A stretch of DNA of 64,000 bases from Azospirillum endophyticum (GTDB lineage Bacteria > Pseudomonadota > Alphaproteobacteria > Azospirillales > Azospirillaceae): assembly GCF_016595245.1 (NCBI RefSeq), contig NZ_JAENHM010000044.1, positions 310,001 through 374,000 of the forward strand. The letters run 5' to 3'. The translations under genes and the position numbers were made by a program. The stretch's first letter is position 1; each line of letters starts with the position of its first letter. Below the pieces are notes generated by a model. That model saw only the letters and a list, made by a program, of their open reading frames with translations. It made no database searches and was not told the origin of the DNA. This document shows positions 1 through 9,523 of this stretch, one piece after another.

Positions 1-690
1 GCGGAGGCGCGCAAGGTGCTGGCCCTGCTGGACGCGGCCGGCCGCTCGGCCCGTCTGGTCGCCGCCGGACAGGAGGGGCAACTCCGCATCGGCTTCGTCG
101 AGAATGCCGGCTGGGACGGGCTGGTGCCGGAGTTGTTCAGCCGCTTCCAGCGCGAGGCGCCCGGTGTCCGGGTCGAGCTGGCGCCGCTCAACACCCCGGC
201 ACAGTTGGAGGAGCTGGCCGACGGGCGGCTCGACGGCGGCTTCGTCTACCTGTTCGGACCGGCGCCGGCGGGCCTGCACGTCCGTCCTTTGCTGGAGCAC
301 GACGTGGTGCTGGCGGTCCCCTGCGCCTGGAACCTGCCGGCCGACGCCCCCGTCCATGCCCGCGATCTCGCCGGCCGGCCTTTCGTCACCTTCCCGCGCC
401 ACACCTACCCGGCCTATTACGACCGCCTCATCGGCGCCTGCCAGCAAGCCGGGTTGACGCTGAACGTGGTGCAGGAGGTTTCCACCGAGGCGGCGATCCT
501 GTCGCTGGTCTCCGCGGGCATCGGCGCCGCCATCGTGAACTCCGCCAACCGCGGGCGGCCGCCGGCCCTGGCCCGGTTCATCGAACTCGCCGACCTGTCG
601 ATCCCCCTGCCGCTGGCCTTCGCCTGCCTCGACGCCACGCACAATCCGGCGCTCGACCGCTTCCTGCGCGTGATCGATTCCGCAAGCTGA
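1..690 (+). CDS. LysR-family regulator, C-terminal part (5' end outside window)
   Basis: The reading frame is open from base 1 and ends at TGA 688-690, so only the C-terminal part is present; the first Met in frame (base 16) is internal. The translation begins near the end of the linker helix and then matches a LysR substrate-binding domain: the LRIGFVENAGWDGLVPELFSRF segment is the usual first strand and helix, and SLVSAGIGAAIVNSA is the typical late effector-domain loop. The DNA-binding HTH lies upstream of the window. It runs in the same direction as the deacylase and ABC importer that follow, so it may be their regulator, although LysR genes are more often divergent from their targets. 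Family assignment is firm, ligand unknown. Confidence 0.85.
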   Translation, partial: AEARKVLALLDAAGRSARLVAAGQEGQLRIGFVENAGWDGLVPELFSRFQREAPGVRVELAPLNTPAQLEELADGRLDGGFVYLFGPAPAGLHVRPLLEHDVVLAVPCAWNLPADAPVHARDLAGRPFVTFPRHTYPAYYDRLIGACQQAGLTLNVVQEVSTEAAILSLVSAGIGAAIVNSANRGRPPALARFIELADLSIPLPLAFACLDATHNPALDRFLRVIDSAS

Positions 691-899
691 CGCAGCGCCA
701 TGCGGTTGCCATCCATCGGGGGGAACGGCGAAGCTCCGCGCTGGGTGATGCCTTTCAGGCATCGATAGGGCGATAAAACGGTATTCGCCAGCATTCCGGC
801 AATCCGCCACACTTTCAATCAGGCGCCGCTCCCGACGACCATCTCCACCGATCGTCGCGGGGCCGCAAATTTCCGAATTCCCCGACAGGCGAGATCCGC
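691..899. promoter_or_regulatory. Intergenic region with small hairpin, probable promoter region of the deacylase/ABC cluster
   Basis: This 209-base gap separates the LysR stop from the deacylase start. It contains a short perfect hairpin, GATGCC-TTTCA-GGCATC at 747-763, followed by an A-rich stretch (gataaaacgg, about 771-780). The hairpin could end the LysR transcript or serve as a regulator site; no clear T-run follows it. No promoter is assigned. Confidence 0.3.
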
Positions 900-1925
900 A
901 TGACCACCGCGACCTCCCATATCACGACGTCCCGCATTACGACCGACGTCGATTTCGAACGCGACGGCTTTCAAACCGGTACGCTGCGCGTTCCCCATTC
1001 CCACGACCGCTCCGCCTACGGGCACATCGCCATTCCGCTGGCGGTGCTGAAGGCCGGAAGCGGTCCGACCCTGCTGCTGACCGGCGGCAACCACGGCGAC
1101 GAGTATGAGGGGCCGGTCGCCCTGATGAAGCTGATCAACCGCATGCCGGCGCTGCGGATCGCCGGGAGGCTGATCGTCGTTCCGGGGCTGAATTTCCCGG
1201 CCTACATGAACGGCAGCCGCACGTCGCCCATCGACAAGGGCAACCTGAACCGGATGTTTCCGGGGGCCCGCGACGGCACGCCGACCCAGATGATCGCCCA
1301 TTACGTCGAGACGGTGCTGCTGCCGCTGGCCGACGTGGCGCTCGACCTTCATGCGGGCGGGGCGTCGATGAACCATCTGCCGACGCTGCTCGCCTCGCCG
1401 CCGCCGGACCGCGACCGGCACGCCCTCTACTGGCGGCTGGTCGACGGCTTCGGCGCCCCGCATGTGATGGTCGCCGACCTGCTCGGCGAGGACCGGACCT
1501 TCGCCGCCGCCGCCGAACGCCGGGGCAAGCTGTTCCTGTGCGGCGAGTTCGGCGGCTTCGGCACCTGCAACCCCGACGGGCTCGCCATCGTCGAGGATGG
1601 GGTGGAGCGTCTGATCGCGACGCTCGGCCTGCTGCCCGGCCACCCGGTGCCCGATCCGCGCCCCGGCCGGCTGATGCGGGTGGAGGGCGCGCGGCATTAC
1701 CTCTTCGCGCCCGCGCCCGGCCTGTTCGAACCGGCCTTCCGCCTAGGGGACGAGGTGGCCGACGGCCAGATCGCCGGCCGTCTGTACGACCCGCATGCGC
1801 CGTGGCGCGAACCGGTGGACCTGCGGTTCCGCGGCTCGGGCGTGGTCGTCTGCGTCCGCAGCTTCGCCCATGTCCAGCCCGGCGACTGTCTCGTCCATCT
1901 GGCGTCCGACACCGTCCGGACCTGA
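900..1925 (+). CDS. Succinylglutamate desuccinylase/aspartoacylase-family zinc deacylase
   Basis: A 341-residue zinc hydrolase of the M14-like AstE/AspA family, which removes an acyl group from an N-acylated amino acid or amine in the cytoplasm. Visible motifs are GGNHGDEYEGP (zinc-binding His and Glu, near residue 62), DLHAGG (second zinc His, near residue 149) and GEFGGFGT (candidate catalytic Glu). The nearest family style is the DoeB-type N-acetyl-diaminobutyrate deacetylase, but no other ectoine-degradation gene is nearby, so that substrate is not claimed. The ABC importer starts about 50 bases downstream, which suggests that the importer delivers an acylated substrate cleaved by this enzyme. 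The ATG at 900 follows a modest GAG-containing ribosome site. Confidence 0.8.
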   Translation: MTTATSHITTSRITTDVDFERDGFQTGTLRVPHSHDRSAYGHIAIPLAVLKAGSGPTLLLTGGNHGDEYEGPVALMKLINRMPALRIAGRLIVVPGLNFPAYMNGSRTSPIDKGNLNRMFPGARDGTPTQMIAHYVETVLLPLADVALDLHAGGASMNHLPTLLASPPPDRDRHALYWRLVDGFGAPHVMVADLLGEDRTFAAAAERRGKLFLCGEFGGFGTCNPDGLAIVEDGVERLIATLGLLPGHPVPDPRPGRLMRVEGARHYLFAPAPGLFEPAFRLGDEVADGQIAGRLYDPHAPWREPVDLRFRGSGVVVCVRSFAHVQPGDCLVHLASDTVRT

Positions 1926-1978
1926 TCCCGCTCCTCCCCGACCGTCGTTCCGTCCGCCCTTCCGACCGGAGGCCCGCC

Positions 1979-3622
1979 ATGCCGACCGCCCACCGCCCTT
2001 TCCCGCTCAAGCGCGCGATCCTGGGTGCCTGCGCCGCCCTTCCGCTGCTCACCGCCGGCACGTTCGCCGCTGCCGCATTCGCCGCCGACGCGCCTCCGGT
2101 CACGCTGCGCATGGTGCCGCAGGCGGATTTGAAGATTCTCGACCCGATGTTCACCACCAACTATGTGACGCGCAACTTCGGCTATCTCGTCTACGACACG
2201 CTGTTCGGACAGGATTCGCACGGCGTGGCCAAGCCGCAGATGGTGGAGCGCTACAGCCGGTCGGAGGACGGCCTGACCTGGCATTTCACCCTGCGGCCGG
2301 GCCTGGCCTTCCATGACGGCAGCCCGGTGCGCGCCGCCGACTGCGTCGCCTCGCTGCGCCGCTGGGCGGCACGCGACAATTACGGCCGCGCCATGACCGC
2401 CGCCGGGGCCGAATGGCGGGTCGACGACGCCGAGGATGGCGGCCGGAACTTCACCCTGACGCTGAAGAAACCCTTCGGACTGGTGCTGGAGGCGTTGTCG
2501 AAGGTCTCCGGCATGATCCCGGTCATCATGCCGGAGAAGCTGGCCGAACAGTCGCCGTCGCAGCCGGTCACCGAGGTGGACGGCTCCGGCCCCTACATGT
2601 TCAAACGCGACGAATGGGTGCCGGGCAGCAAGGTCGTCTTCGTGCGCAACCCGCATTATGCCGGCCGCACGGACGACCCCGACTTCCTCTCTGGCAACCG
2701 GACCGGCCGGATCGACCGCATCGAATGGATCTATCTGCCGGACGCCAACAGCGCGACCGCCGCCTTGACGACGGGCGAGGTCGACATGCTGGAACTGGTC
2801 CCGCCCGATTACATCGGCCCGCTGCGCGCCGACGGCGATGTCCGGGTGGTCGAAGGCGGCGCCTATCAGGCCAACCTGATCGTCAACCAGCTCCATCCGC
2901 CCTTCGACAACCCGAAGATCCGGCAGGCGGTGCTGCACGCCGTCAACCAGGAGGCGGTCGTCGCCGCCATGGGCTATCCGCCGGACCTGCGGCTGGCGCA
3001 TTGCGCCAGCTTCTTCATCTGCGGCGGCGCCAACGACACGGCGGCCGGGTCGGAGCCATACCGCAAGCCGGACCCGGCCCTGGCGAAGCGCCTGCTGGAC
3101 GAGGCCGGCTACAAGGGCGAGCCGGTGGTGGTCCTGCTGCCGACCGACTATGCGTCGCTGAACGCGGCGGCCCTGGTGGCGATCCAGACGCTGAAATCGA
3201 TCGGCATGACGGTGACCGTGCAATCGATGGACTGGGCCACCCTGGTCGCCCGCCGGGCGAAGAAGGATCCCCCGGCGTCCGGCGGCTGGAGCGTCTATGT
3301 GACCCAGGCCGCCACCTTCGACGCCAATTCGCCGATCAACAACTTCATGCTGGGGGCCGCCTGCGGCAACGGGATGCCGGGATGGCCCTGCGACGAGGCG
3401 TTGGACGGGCTGCGCGCCGACTGGATCCGCGCCGGCACGCCGGAGGAGCGGCGAGCCCGGCTGGACGGCTTCCAGGAGCGCGCCTATCAGGTCGTGCCCT
3501 ATGTGCCGCTCGGCCAGTTCTCCGCCGCCTTCGCCATCCGCAAGGACGTGAAGCACGCCGACCGCCTGTGGGGCGACGTCCCGCAGCTCTGGATGCTCGA
3601 CAAGGCGGCCGGCGCGCCGTAA
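1979..3622 (+). CDS. Dipeptide-type ABC transporter substrate-binding protein (family 5)
   Basis: A 547-residue periplasmic binding protein of the DppA/OppA family. The ATG at 1979 is chosen because GGAGG lies at 1968-1972 and the protein then opens with a clear signal peptide ending AAAFA-ADAPP. Family features include the early LDPMFTTNYVTRNFGYLVYD strand, LAFHDGSPVRAADC (signature region of family 5) and a C-terminal WMLDK. It binds a peptide or peptide-like ligand and hands it to the two permeases that follow. The ligand cannot be read from sequence; the deacylase just upstream hints at an N-acylated compound. The permease gene begins 46 bases downstream. Confidence 0.88.
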   Translation: MPTAHRPFPLKRAILGACAALPLLTAGTFAAAAFAADAPPVTLRMVPQADLKILDPMFTTNYVTRNFGYLVYDTLFGQDSHGVAKPQMVERYSRSEDGLTWHFTLRPGLAFHDGSPVRAADCVASLRRWAARDNYGRAMTAAGAEWRVDDAEDGGRNFTLTLKKPFGLVLEALSKVSGMIPVIMPEKLAEQSPSQPVTEVDGSGPYMFKRDEWVPGSKVVFVRNPHYAGRTDDPDFLSGNRTGRIDRIEWIYLPDANSATAALTTGEVDMLELVPPDYIGPLRADGDVRVVEGGAYQANLIVNQLHPPFDNPKIRQAVLHAVNQEAVVAAMGYPPDLRLAHCASFFICGGANDTAAGSEPYRKPDPALAKRLLDEAGYKGEPVVVLLPTDYASLNAAALVAIQTLKSIGMTVTVQSMDWATLVARRAKKDPPASGGWSVYVTQAATFDANSPINNFMLGAACGNGMPGWPCDEALDGLRADWIRAGTPEERRARLDGFQERAYQVVPYVPLGQFSAAFAIRKDVKHADRLWGDVPQLWMLDKAAGAP

Positions 3623-3668
3623 TCCCGGCCCTCCAGCCGCTCCCCCAGCCGATTGCGGAGCCCCCGCC

Positions 3669-4604
3669 ATGCGCCATCTTCTCAACCGCGTCGCCGCGAC
3701 GCTGCCGGTCATGGCGGTGGTCGCGGTCCTGGTCTTCCTGCTGATCCATCTGTCGCCCGGCGACCCGGCGGCGCTGATCGCCGGCGACACCGCCAGCGCC
3801 GACGACATCGCGCGGCTGCACGCCGCCCTCGGTCTCGACCGGCCGCTGTGGAGCCAGTTCCTGCTGTGGGCCGGCCGGCTGGCCCAGGGGGATCTCGGCA
3901 CCTCGATCTTCACCCATGTGCCGGTCAGCCGGCTTCTCGCCCAGCGGGTGGAGCCGACGCTGTCCATCGCGCTGCTGACCATGACCCTGGCGGTGGCGGC
4001 ATCGATCCCCCTCGGTGTGCTGGCCGCCCACATGGCGGGGCGCTGGGTCGACCGGCTGGTGATGCTCTTCGCCGTGCTGGCCTTCTCGGTCCCGGTGTTC
4101 CTGGTCGGCTACCTGCTGATCTACGGCTTCGCCATCACGCTGGGCTGGCTGCCGGTCCAGGGCTACGTCCCGCTGTCCAAGGGCGTGGGACCCTGGCTGA
4201 GCCACCTGATCCTGCCCTGCGTGAACCTGTCGCTGGTCTACACCGCCCTGCTGACCCGGATGACCCGCGCCACCGTGCTGGACGTGCTGCACGAGGACCA
4301 TATCCGCACCGCGCGCGCCAAGGGGCTGGGCGTCGTGGCGGTCCTCGGCCACGCGCTGCGCTGCGCCGCCATCCCCATCGTCACCACGATCGGCGTCGGC
4401 ATCGCCTTCCTGATCGGCGGCGTGGTGGTGACCGAGACGGTGTTCGCCATCCCCGGCATCGGCCGGCTGGTGATCGATTCGGTGCAGCGCCACGACTACC
4501 CGGTGATCCAGAGCGTCCTGCTGCTGTCGGCCGGCCTGTATGTGCTGGTCAACCTGCTGATCGACCTCAGCTACCGCCTGTTCGATCCGCGCATCCGCGC
4601 CTGA
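3669..4604 (+). CDS. Dipeptide-type ABC transporter permease (DppB-like)
   Basis: A 311-residue inner-membrane permease with about six hydrophobic segments. The first spans residues 8-27, followed by the HLSPGDPA motif that characterises DppB/OppB/GsiC proteins. The cytoplasmic coupling loop is visible as HEDHIRTARAKGLG, the EAA-type motif that contacts the ATPases, and the C-terminus reads LFDPRIRA as usual for the family. It pairs with the next permease to form the translocation pore. The length is normal for the family. Confidence 0.9.
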   Translation: MRHLLNRVAATLPVMAVVAVLVFLLIHLSPGDPAALIAGDTASADDIARLHAALGLDRPLWSQFLLWAGRLAQGDLGTSIFTHVPVSRLLAQRVEPTLSIALLTMTLAVAASIPLGVLAAHMAGRWVDRLVMLFAVLAFSVPVFLVGYLLIYGFAITLGWLPVQGYVPLSKGVGPWLSHLILPCVNLSLVYTALLTRMTRATVLDVLHEDHIRTARAKGLGVVAVLGHALRCAAIPIVTTIGVGIAFLIGGVVVTETVFAIPGIGRLVIDSVQRHDYPVIQSVLLLSAGLYVLVNLLIDLSYRLFDPRIRA

Positions 4605-4630
4605 GCCCCGGCGACCTCCAGGAGAATCGC

Positions 4631-5530
4631 ATGACCATGACCTCTCCGGCTCCGGCGTCGGCCGCCCCCGCCGCCACAGAGCGCCACGCCCGGCGGAGCG
4701 CCCGGCGGCGGCGCTGGATGCGCAAGCATCCGCCCCTGATCCTGGGCGCCGTCCTGCTCGTCCTGGTGGCGGGGCTGTCGCTGGCCGCCCCATGGATCGC
4801 CACCCACGATCCGCAGGCGCTCGACCCGCTGGCCCGCCTGGCTCCGCCGTCGGCGGCCCATCCCTTCGGCACCGACGCGCTCGGCCGCGACCTGTTCAGC
4901 CGCGTCATGTGGGGCGGCCGGGCCTCGCTGGTGGTCGGCCTGACGGTGGCGGTGCTGGCGACCTCGGCCGGCGTCCTGCTGGGGCTGGCCGCCGGCTTCG
5001 TCCGCCGGGCCGACGGGCTGGTGATGCGGCTGATGGACGGGCTGATGGCGATCCCCGACATCCTGCTCGCCATCGCCCTGATGGCGGTGACGCGCGCCAG
5101 CCTGACCACGGTGATCGTCGCCATCACCGTGCCGCAGGTGCCGCGGGTCGTGCGGCTGGTCCGCTCGCTGGCGCTGTCGCTCCGCGAGCAGCAATATGTC
5201 GAGGCGGCACGCGCGCTCGGCACCCGCCTTCCGGTGATCCTGTGGCGCCATGTGCTGCCCAACATGGTAACGCCGCTGGTGGTCCAGGCCACCTTCATCG
5301 CCGCCACCGCCATGCTGACCGAGGCGCTGCTGTCCTTCCTCGGGGTCGGCCTGCCGCCGCAGATCCCGAGCTGGGGCACCATGATGGCGGACGGCCGCAA
5401 CTTCGTCGCCGTCGCCTTCCATGCGGTGCTGTTCCCCGGCCTGTTCCTCGCCGCCACCGTGCTGTCCGTCAATCTGGTCGGCGACGGCCTGCGCGACGCG
5501 CTCGACCCCCGCCTTTCCCGCCAGCTTTAG
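4631..5530 (+). CDS. Dipeptide-type ABC transporter permease (DppC-like)
   Basis: A 299-residue inner-membrane permease of the DppC/OppC type. It has an Arg-rich cytoplasmic N-terminus (HARRSARRRR, residues 18-27), a first membrane segment at about residues 35-55, the GTDALGRDLFSRVMWGGR motif typical of the family, and a coupling loop EQQYVEAARALGT. ATG 4631 follows GGAGAA at 4621-4626. The N-terminus before the first membrane segment is longer than in many homologues. It forms the second half of the pore with the preceding gene. Confidence 0.9.
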   Translation: MTMTSPAPASAAPAATERHARRSARRRRWMRKHPPLILGAVLLVLVAGLSLAAPWIATHDPQALDPLARLAPPSAAHPFGTDALGRDLFSRVMWGGRASLVVGLTVAVLATSAGVLLGLAAGFVRRADGLVMRLMDGLMAIPDILLAIALMAVTRASLTTVIVAITVPQVPRVVRLVRSLALSLREQQYVEAARALGTRLPVILWRHVLPNMVTPLVVQATFIAATAMLTEALLSFLGVGLPPQIPSWGTMMADGRNFVAVAFHAVLFPGLFLAATVLSVNLVGDGLRDALDPRLSRQL

Positions 5531-5539
5531 GAGCCGGCC

Positions 5540-6588
<1,049 letters not shown>

Positions 6589-6592
<4 letters not shown>

Positions 6593-7653
6593 TCCCGCCC
6601 ATGATCGCGCCCACGAGCCCGCAAGCAGAACCGCAGCCGAATCCGCGACGCACGGCCACGCCGTCCGCACCGCCGCTTCTGGAGGTGTCGGATCTGACCA
6701 AGCATTTTCTCGTCGGCGGCAAGGCCGGGCGGGGCAGGGCGGGCGGCGTCAAGGCGGTGGACGGGGTGTCCTTCGCCCTGGACCGCGGCGAGACGCTGTC
6801 CCTGGTCGGGGAGTCCGGCTGCGGCAAGACCACGACCGGCAAATCGGTGTTGCGGCTGATCGAACCCACCGCCGGTTCGGTCCGGCTGGAGGGGGAGGAG
6901 TTGCTGGGGCTGGCTCCGTCGCGGATGCGGTCGCACCGCCGCGACATGCAGATCATTTTCCAGGATCCCTACGCCTCCTTGAACCCGCGCCTGTCGGCGG
7001 CCGAGATCGTCGCCGAGCCGATGCGCAACTTCGCCGATCCGGCTTGGCGCGGACCGGGGGCGCTCCGCGACCGGCTCGCCTGGCTGTTCGCCAAGGTCGG
7101 CCTGCGGCCGGAGGCGATGGCCAAGCTTCCCGGCGAATTCTCCGGCGGCCAGCGTCAGCGGCTGGGGATCGCGCGGGCGCTGGCGCTGAAGCCCAAGCTG
7201 ATCGTCTGCGACGAGCCGGTCTCGGCGCTCGACGTCTCGGTACAGGCGCAGGTGGTCAACCTGCTGATGGATCTGCAGGCGGAGTTCGGCCTCTCCTATC
7301 TGTTCGTCGCCCACGACTTGGCCGTGGTCCGCCACATCAGCCACCGCGTGGCGGTGATGTATCTGGGGCGCATCGTCGAGATCGCGGAGTGCGAGAGGCT
7401 GTTCACCGACCCGCAGCACCCCTATACGAGGATGCTGCTGTCGGCGGCACCGATCCCGGCACCGGGGGCCAGGACCACGCGCGTGCTGCCCATCGGCGAT
7501 CCGCCGAGCGCGCTGAACCCGCCTGCCGGCTGCCGTTTCCATCCCCGCTGCCCAATGGCCCGCCCGATCTGCCGGGAGACGGCGCCGCCGCTCATTCCCC
7601 ACGGATCGGCGACGGGTGGGGCGCACCGGGTGGCCTGTCACCTGGTATCGTGA
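6589..7653 (+). CDS. Dipeptide-type ABC transporter ATP-binding protein (DppF-like)
   Basis: A 354-residue ABC ATPase that partners the preceding one. It shows Walker [14 protein letters not shown], the Q-loop region [13 protein letters not shown], signature [15 protein letters not shown], Walker [13 protein letters not shown], and the C-terminal [14 protein letters not shown] segment of the oligo/dipeptide family. The ATG at 6589 overlaps the previous stop; a longer in-frame start upstream would lie deep inside the DppD-like gene and is rejected. The 3' end overlaps the convergent AraC gene by 16 bases. Confidence 0.92.
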
Positions 7654-8615
7654 GACGCGCCGGCACCGGCACGCCTTCCTGCCGGGGAGCCTTCCTGCCG
7701 GGGAGAATGCCCGAAGACGCGCTTGTAGGCATGGCCGAAAGCGCTTTCCGAGGCATAGCCGAGCGCCGCCGCCAGATCCCCGACGGGGATTCCGCCATGG
7801 CGCAGGGCGGCCCGGGCACGTTCCATCCGGAGCCGCCTGAGATAGTCGAGCGGGGCGACCCCGGCCAGCCGGCGGAAGCGGGAGGCGAAAGCCGATCGGG
7901 ACATGCCGGCGGCCGAGGCAAGCGCGGCGACGGTCCAGGAGCGGGCGATCTCGCCATGCATCAGGGTCAGGGCGCGGCCGATCCGCGGATCGGTCAGCGC
8001 GCCGACCCACCCGGCGCTCTCCTCGCCATGGTCGGCCACATAGGCGCGCAAGGCCTGGACCATGACGATGGCGGCGAGCCCGCGCGCCACCATCGCGCCG
8101 CCGATCTGCGGCTGCCTCATCTCCCGGTCCAGCAGTTCGAGCATACTGCGCAGAACCGCCGCCGCCGGACGGTCGGCCGGGATCGGCATCACCGGAGGCA
8201 AAGCCTCGACAAGCAGCCAGGCGCTGGTCTCCTCGAAGACCAGCCCGCCGCCGAGCATGACCGTGCCGCCATCGCCCAGGCGGACCGTGTCCTGTCCGTG
8301 ATCCGGGAAAAGCGCCATGCCGTCGGCCGCCGGCAGGTCAGGATCGCTCGCCACGCTGTAGGGAGTGTCGCTGAGCAGGAAAAGATCGCCGGCTTGCAGA
8401 GGATGCGCGGGACGGTCGGGCAGCAGCAGCCAGCATTGCCCCTGCAGCACCGCCACCAACTTCAGGCGTGAGCGTCCGGGAAATGCCAGCGCCCAGGCCC
8501 CGCCGGCCTCCAGCCGGGTACAGCGCATGCTGCGGACCTGGAGCAGGGACAGGACGTCCGAGAACGGATCGGCTGCGGAATTGAGCGGAGAATTGGACGG
8601 TTGCGACGAAATCAT
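7638..8615 (-). CDS. AraC-family transcriptional regulator with cupin sensor domain
   Basis: A 325-residue regulator. The N-terminal half is a cupin-type effector domain of the AraC-binding class (LKLVAVLQGQCWLLL, then HPLQAGDLFLLSD). The C-terminal half has the double HTH: WTVAALASAAGMSRSAFASRF and VGDLAAALGYASESAFGHAYKRVFG, with the usual PRQ close. It is divergent from the SDR gene at 8692, with 76 bases between the starts, the common layout for an AraC regulator and its target. The end overlaps the ABC ATPase gene convergently by 16 bases. Confidence 0.88.
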   Translation of the reverse strand: MISSQPSNSPLNSAADPFSDVLSLLQVRSMRCTRLEAGGAWALAFPGRSRLKLVAVLQGQCWLLLPDRPAHPLQAGDLFLLSDTPYSVASDPDLPAADGMALFPDHGQDTVRLGDGGTVMLGGGLVFEETSAWLLVEALPPVMPIPADRPAAAVLRSMLELLDREMRQPQIGGAMVARGLAAIVMVQALRAYVADHGEESAGWVGALTDPRIGRALTLMHGEIARSWTVAALASAAGMSRSAFASRFRRLAGVAPLDYLRRLRMERARAALRHGGIPVGDLAAALGYASESAFGHAYKRVFGHSPRQEGSPAGRRAGAGASHDTR

Positions 8616-8691
8616 GGAGCGTCAAGCATAGACCATCCAGGCCTGCCGCGCAAAACTGAAGGCCTCAACCACAGGACTGCGAGGCGAAACA

Positions 8692-9426
8692 ATGGGAATC
8701 GACGGAAAGATCGTCGCCATCACCGGGGCCAGCAGCGGCATCGGGCACGCGACCGCACTGCTGCTGGCGGAGCGGGGGGCACGGCTCGTGCTCGGCGCCC
8801 GTCGGCTGGACCGGCTGGACGCGTTGGTGGACACCATCGAGGCGAGGGGCGGCGAGGCCGTCAGAATCGCCACCGACGTCAGCAGGCGAGGGGACCTGGA
8901 GGCGCTGGTGTCGCTGGCGGGAGAGCGGTATGGGCGGCTGGACGTTCTGGTCAGCAACGCCGGGATCGGTCCCATCGCCCCCTTCGACAACATCGCGGTC
9001 GATGACTGGGAGGCGATGATCGACGTCAACGTGAAGGGCGTCCTCTACGGCATCGCCGCGGCGCTGCCGGTGTTCCGGCGGCAGGAAGCCGGACATTTCG
9101 TCAACGTGATCTCGACCGCCGGCCTGAAGATCGTGCCGACCCAGGGGGTGTATGCCGCGACCAAGAACGCGGTGCGGACGATCACCGAGGGCCTGCGGCA
9201 GGAGGCCGGACCGAAGCTTCGCGTCACCGCGGTTTCGCCGGGAATGGTCAGGACGGACTTCGCCGGGTCCATCCGCGATGCGGCAACCAGGCAGACGATC
9301 GTCGAGAGAGTGGCGGAGACGGCGATCCCGCCGGAGGCCGTCGCCCGGGCCATCGCCTTCGCGATCGAGCAACCCGCCGATGTCGAACTGGGCGAGATCG
9401 TCATCCGTCCGACCGCGCAGGCATGA
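8692..9426 (+). CDS. Short-chain dehydrogenase/reductase
   Basis: A 244-residue classical SDR. The nucleotide-binding motif TGASSGIG sits at residues 11-18, the NAG motif in VSNAGIGPIAPF, and the catalytic Ser-Tyr-Lys as VISTAGLK then YAATKNA. An Arg after the second strand (GARRLDRLD) favours NADP(H). It lacks a signal peptide and is cytoplasmic. The divergent AraC gene probably controls it, and related AraC/SDR pairs are common, but the carbonyl substrate is unknown. AGGCGAAACA before the ATG gives a modest ribosome site. Confidence 0.85.
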   Translation: MGIDGKIVAITGASSGIGHATALLLAERGARLVLGARRLDRLDALVDTIEARGGEAVRIATDVSRRGDLEALVSLAGERYGRLDVLVSNAGIGPIAPFDNIAVDDWEAMIDVNVKGVLYGIAAALPVFRRQEAGHFVNVISTAGLKIVPTQGVYAATKNAVRTITEGLRQEAGPKLRVTAVSPGMVRTDFAGSIRDAATRQTIVERVAETAIPPEAVARAIAFAIEQPADVELGEIVIRPTAQA

Positions 9427-9523
9427 CCGGAGAGATTCCGACACATAAGCTGTATTATGGAAAATATGCACTGAATTTCTCAAGCCTTCGAAAAGGTTTT
9501 GAACAAATGGGCCGGCAAGATCG

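Noticed and set aside
1697..4033. 778-codon minus-strand frame opposite the first binding protein
   Set aside because: Shadow of the binding-protein and permease genes; no domain seen.
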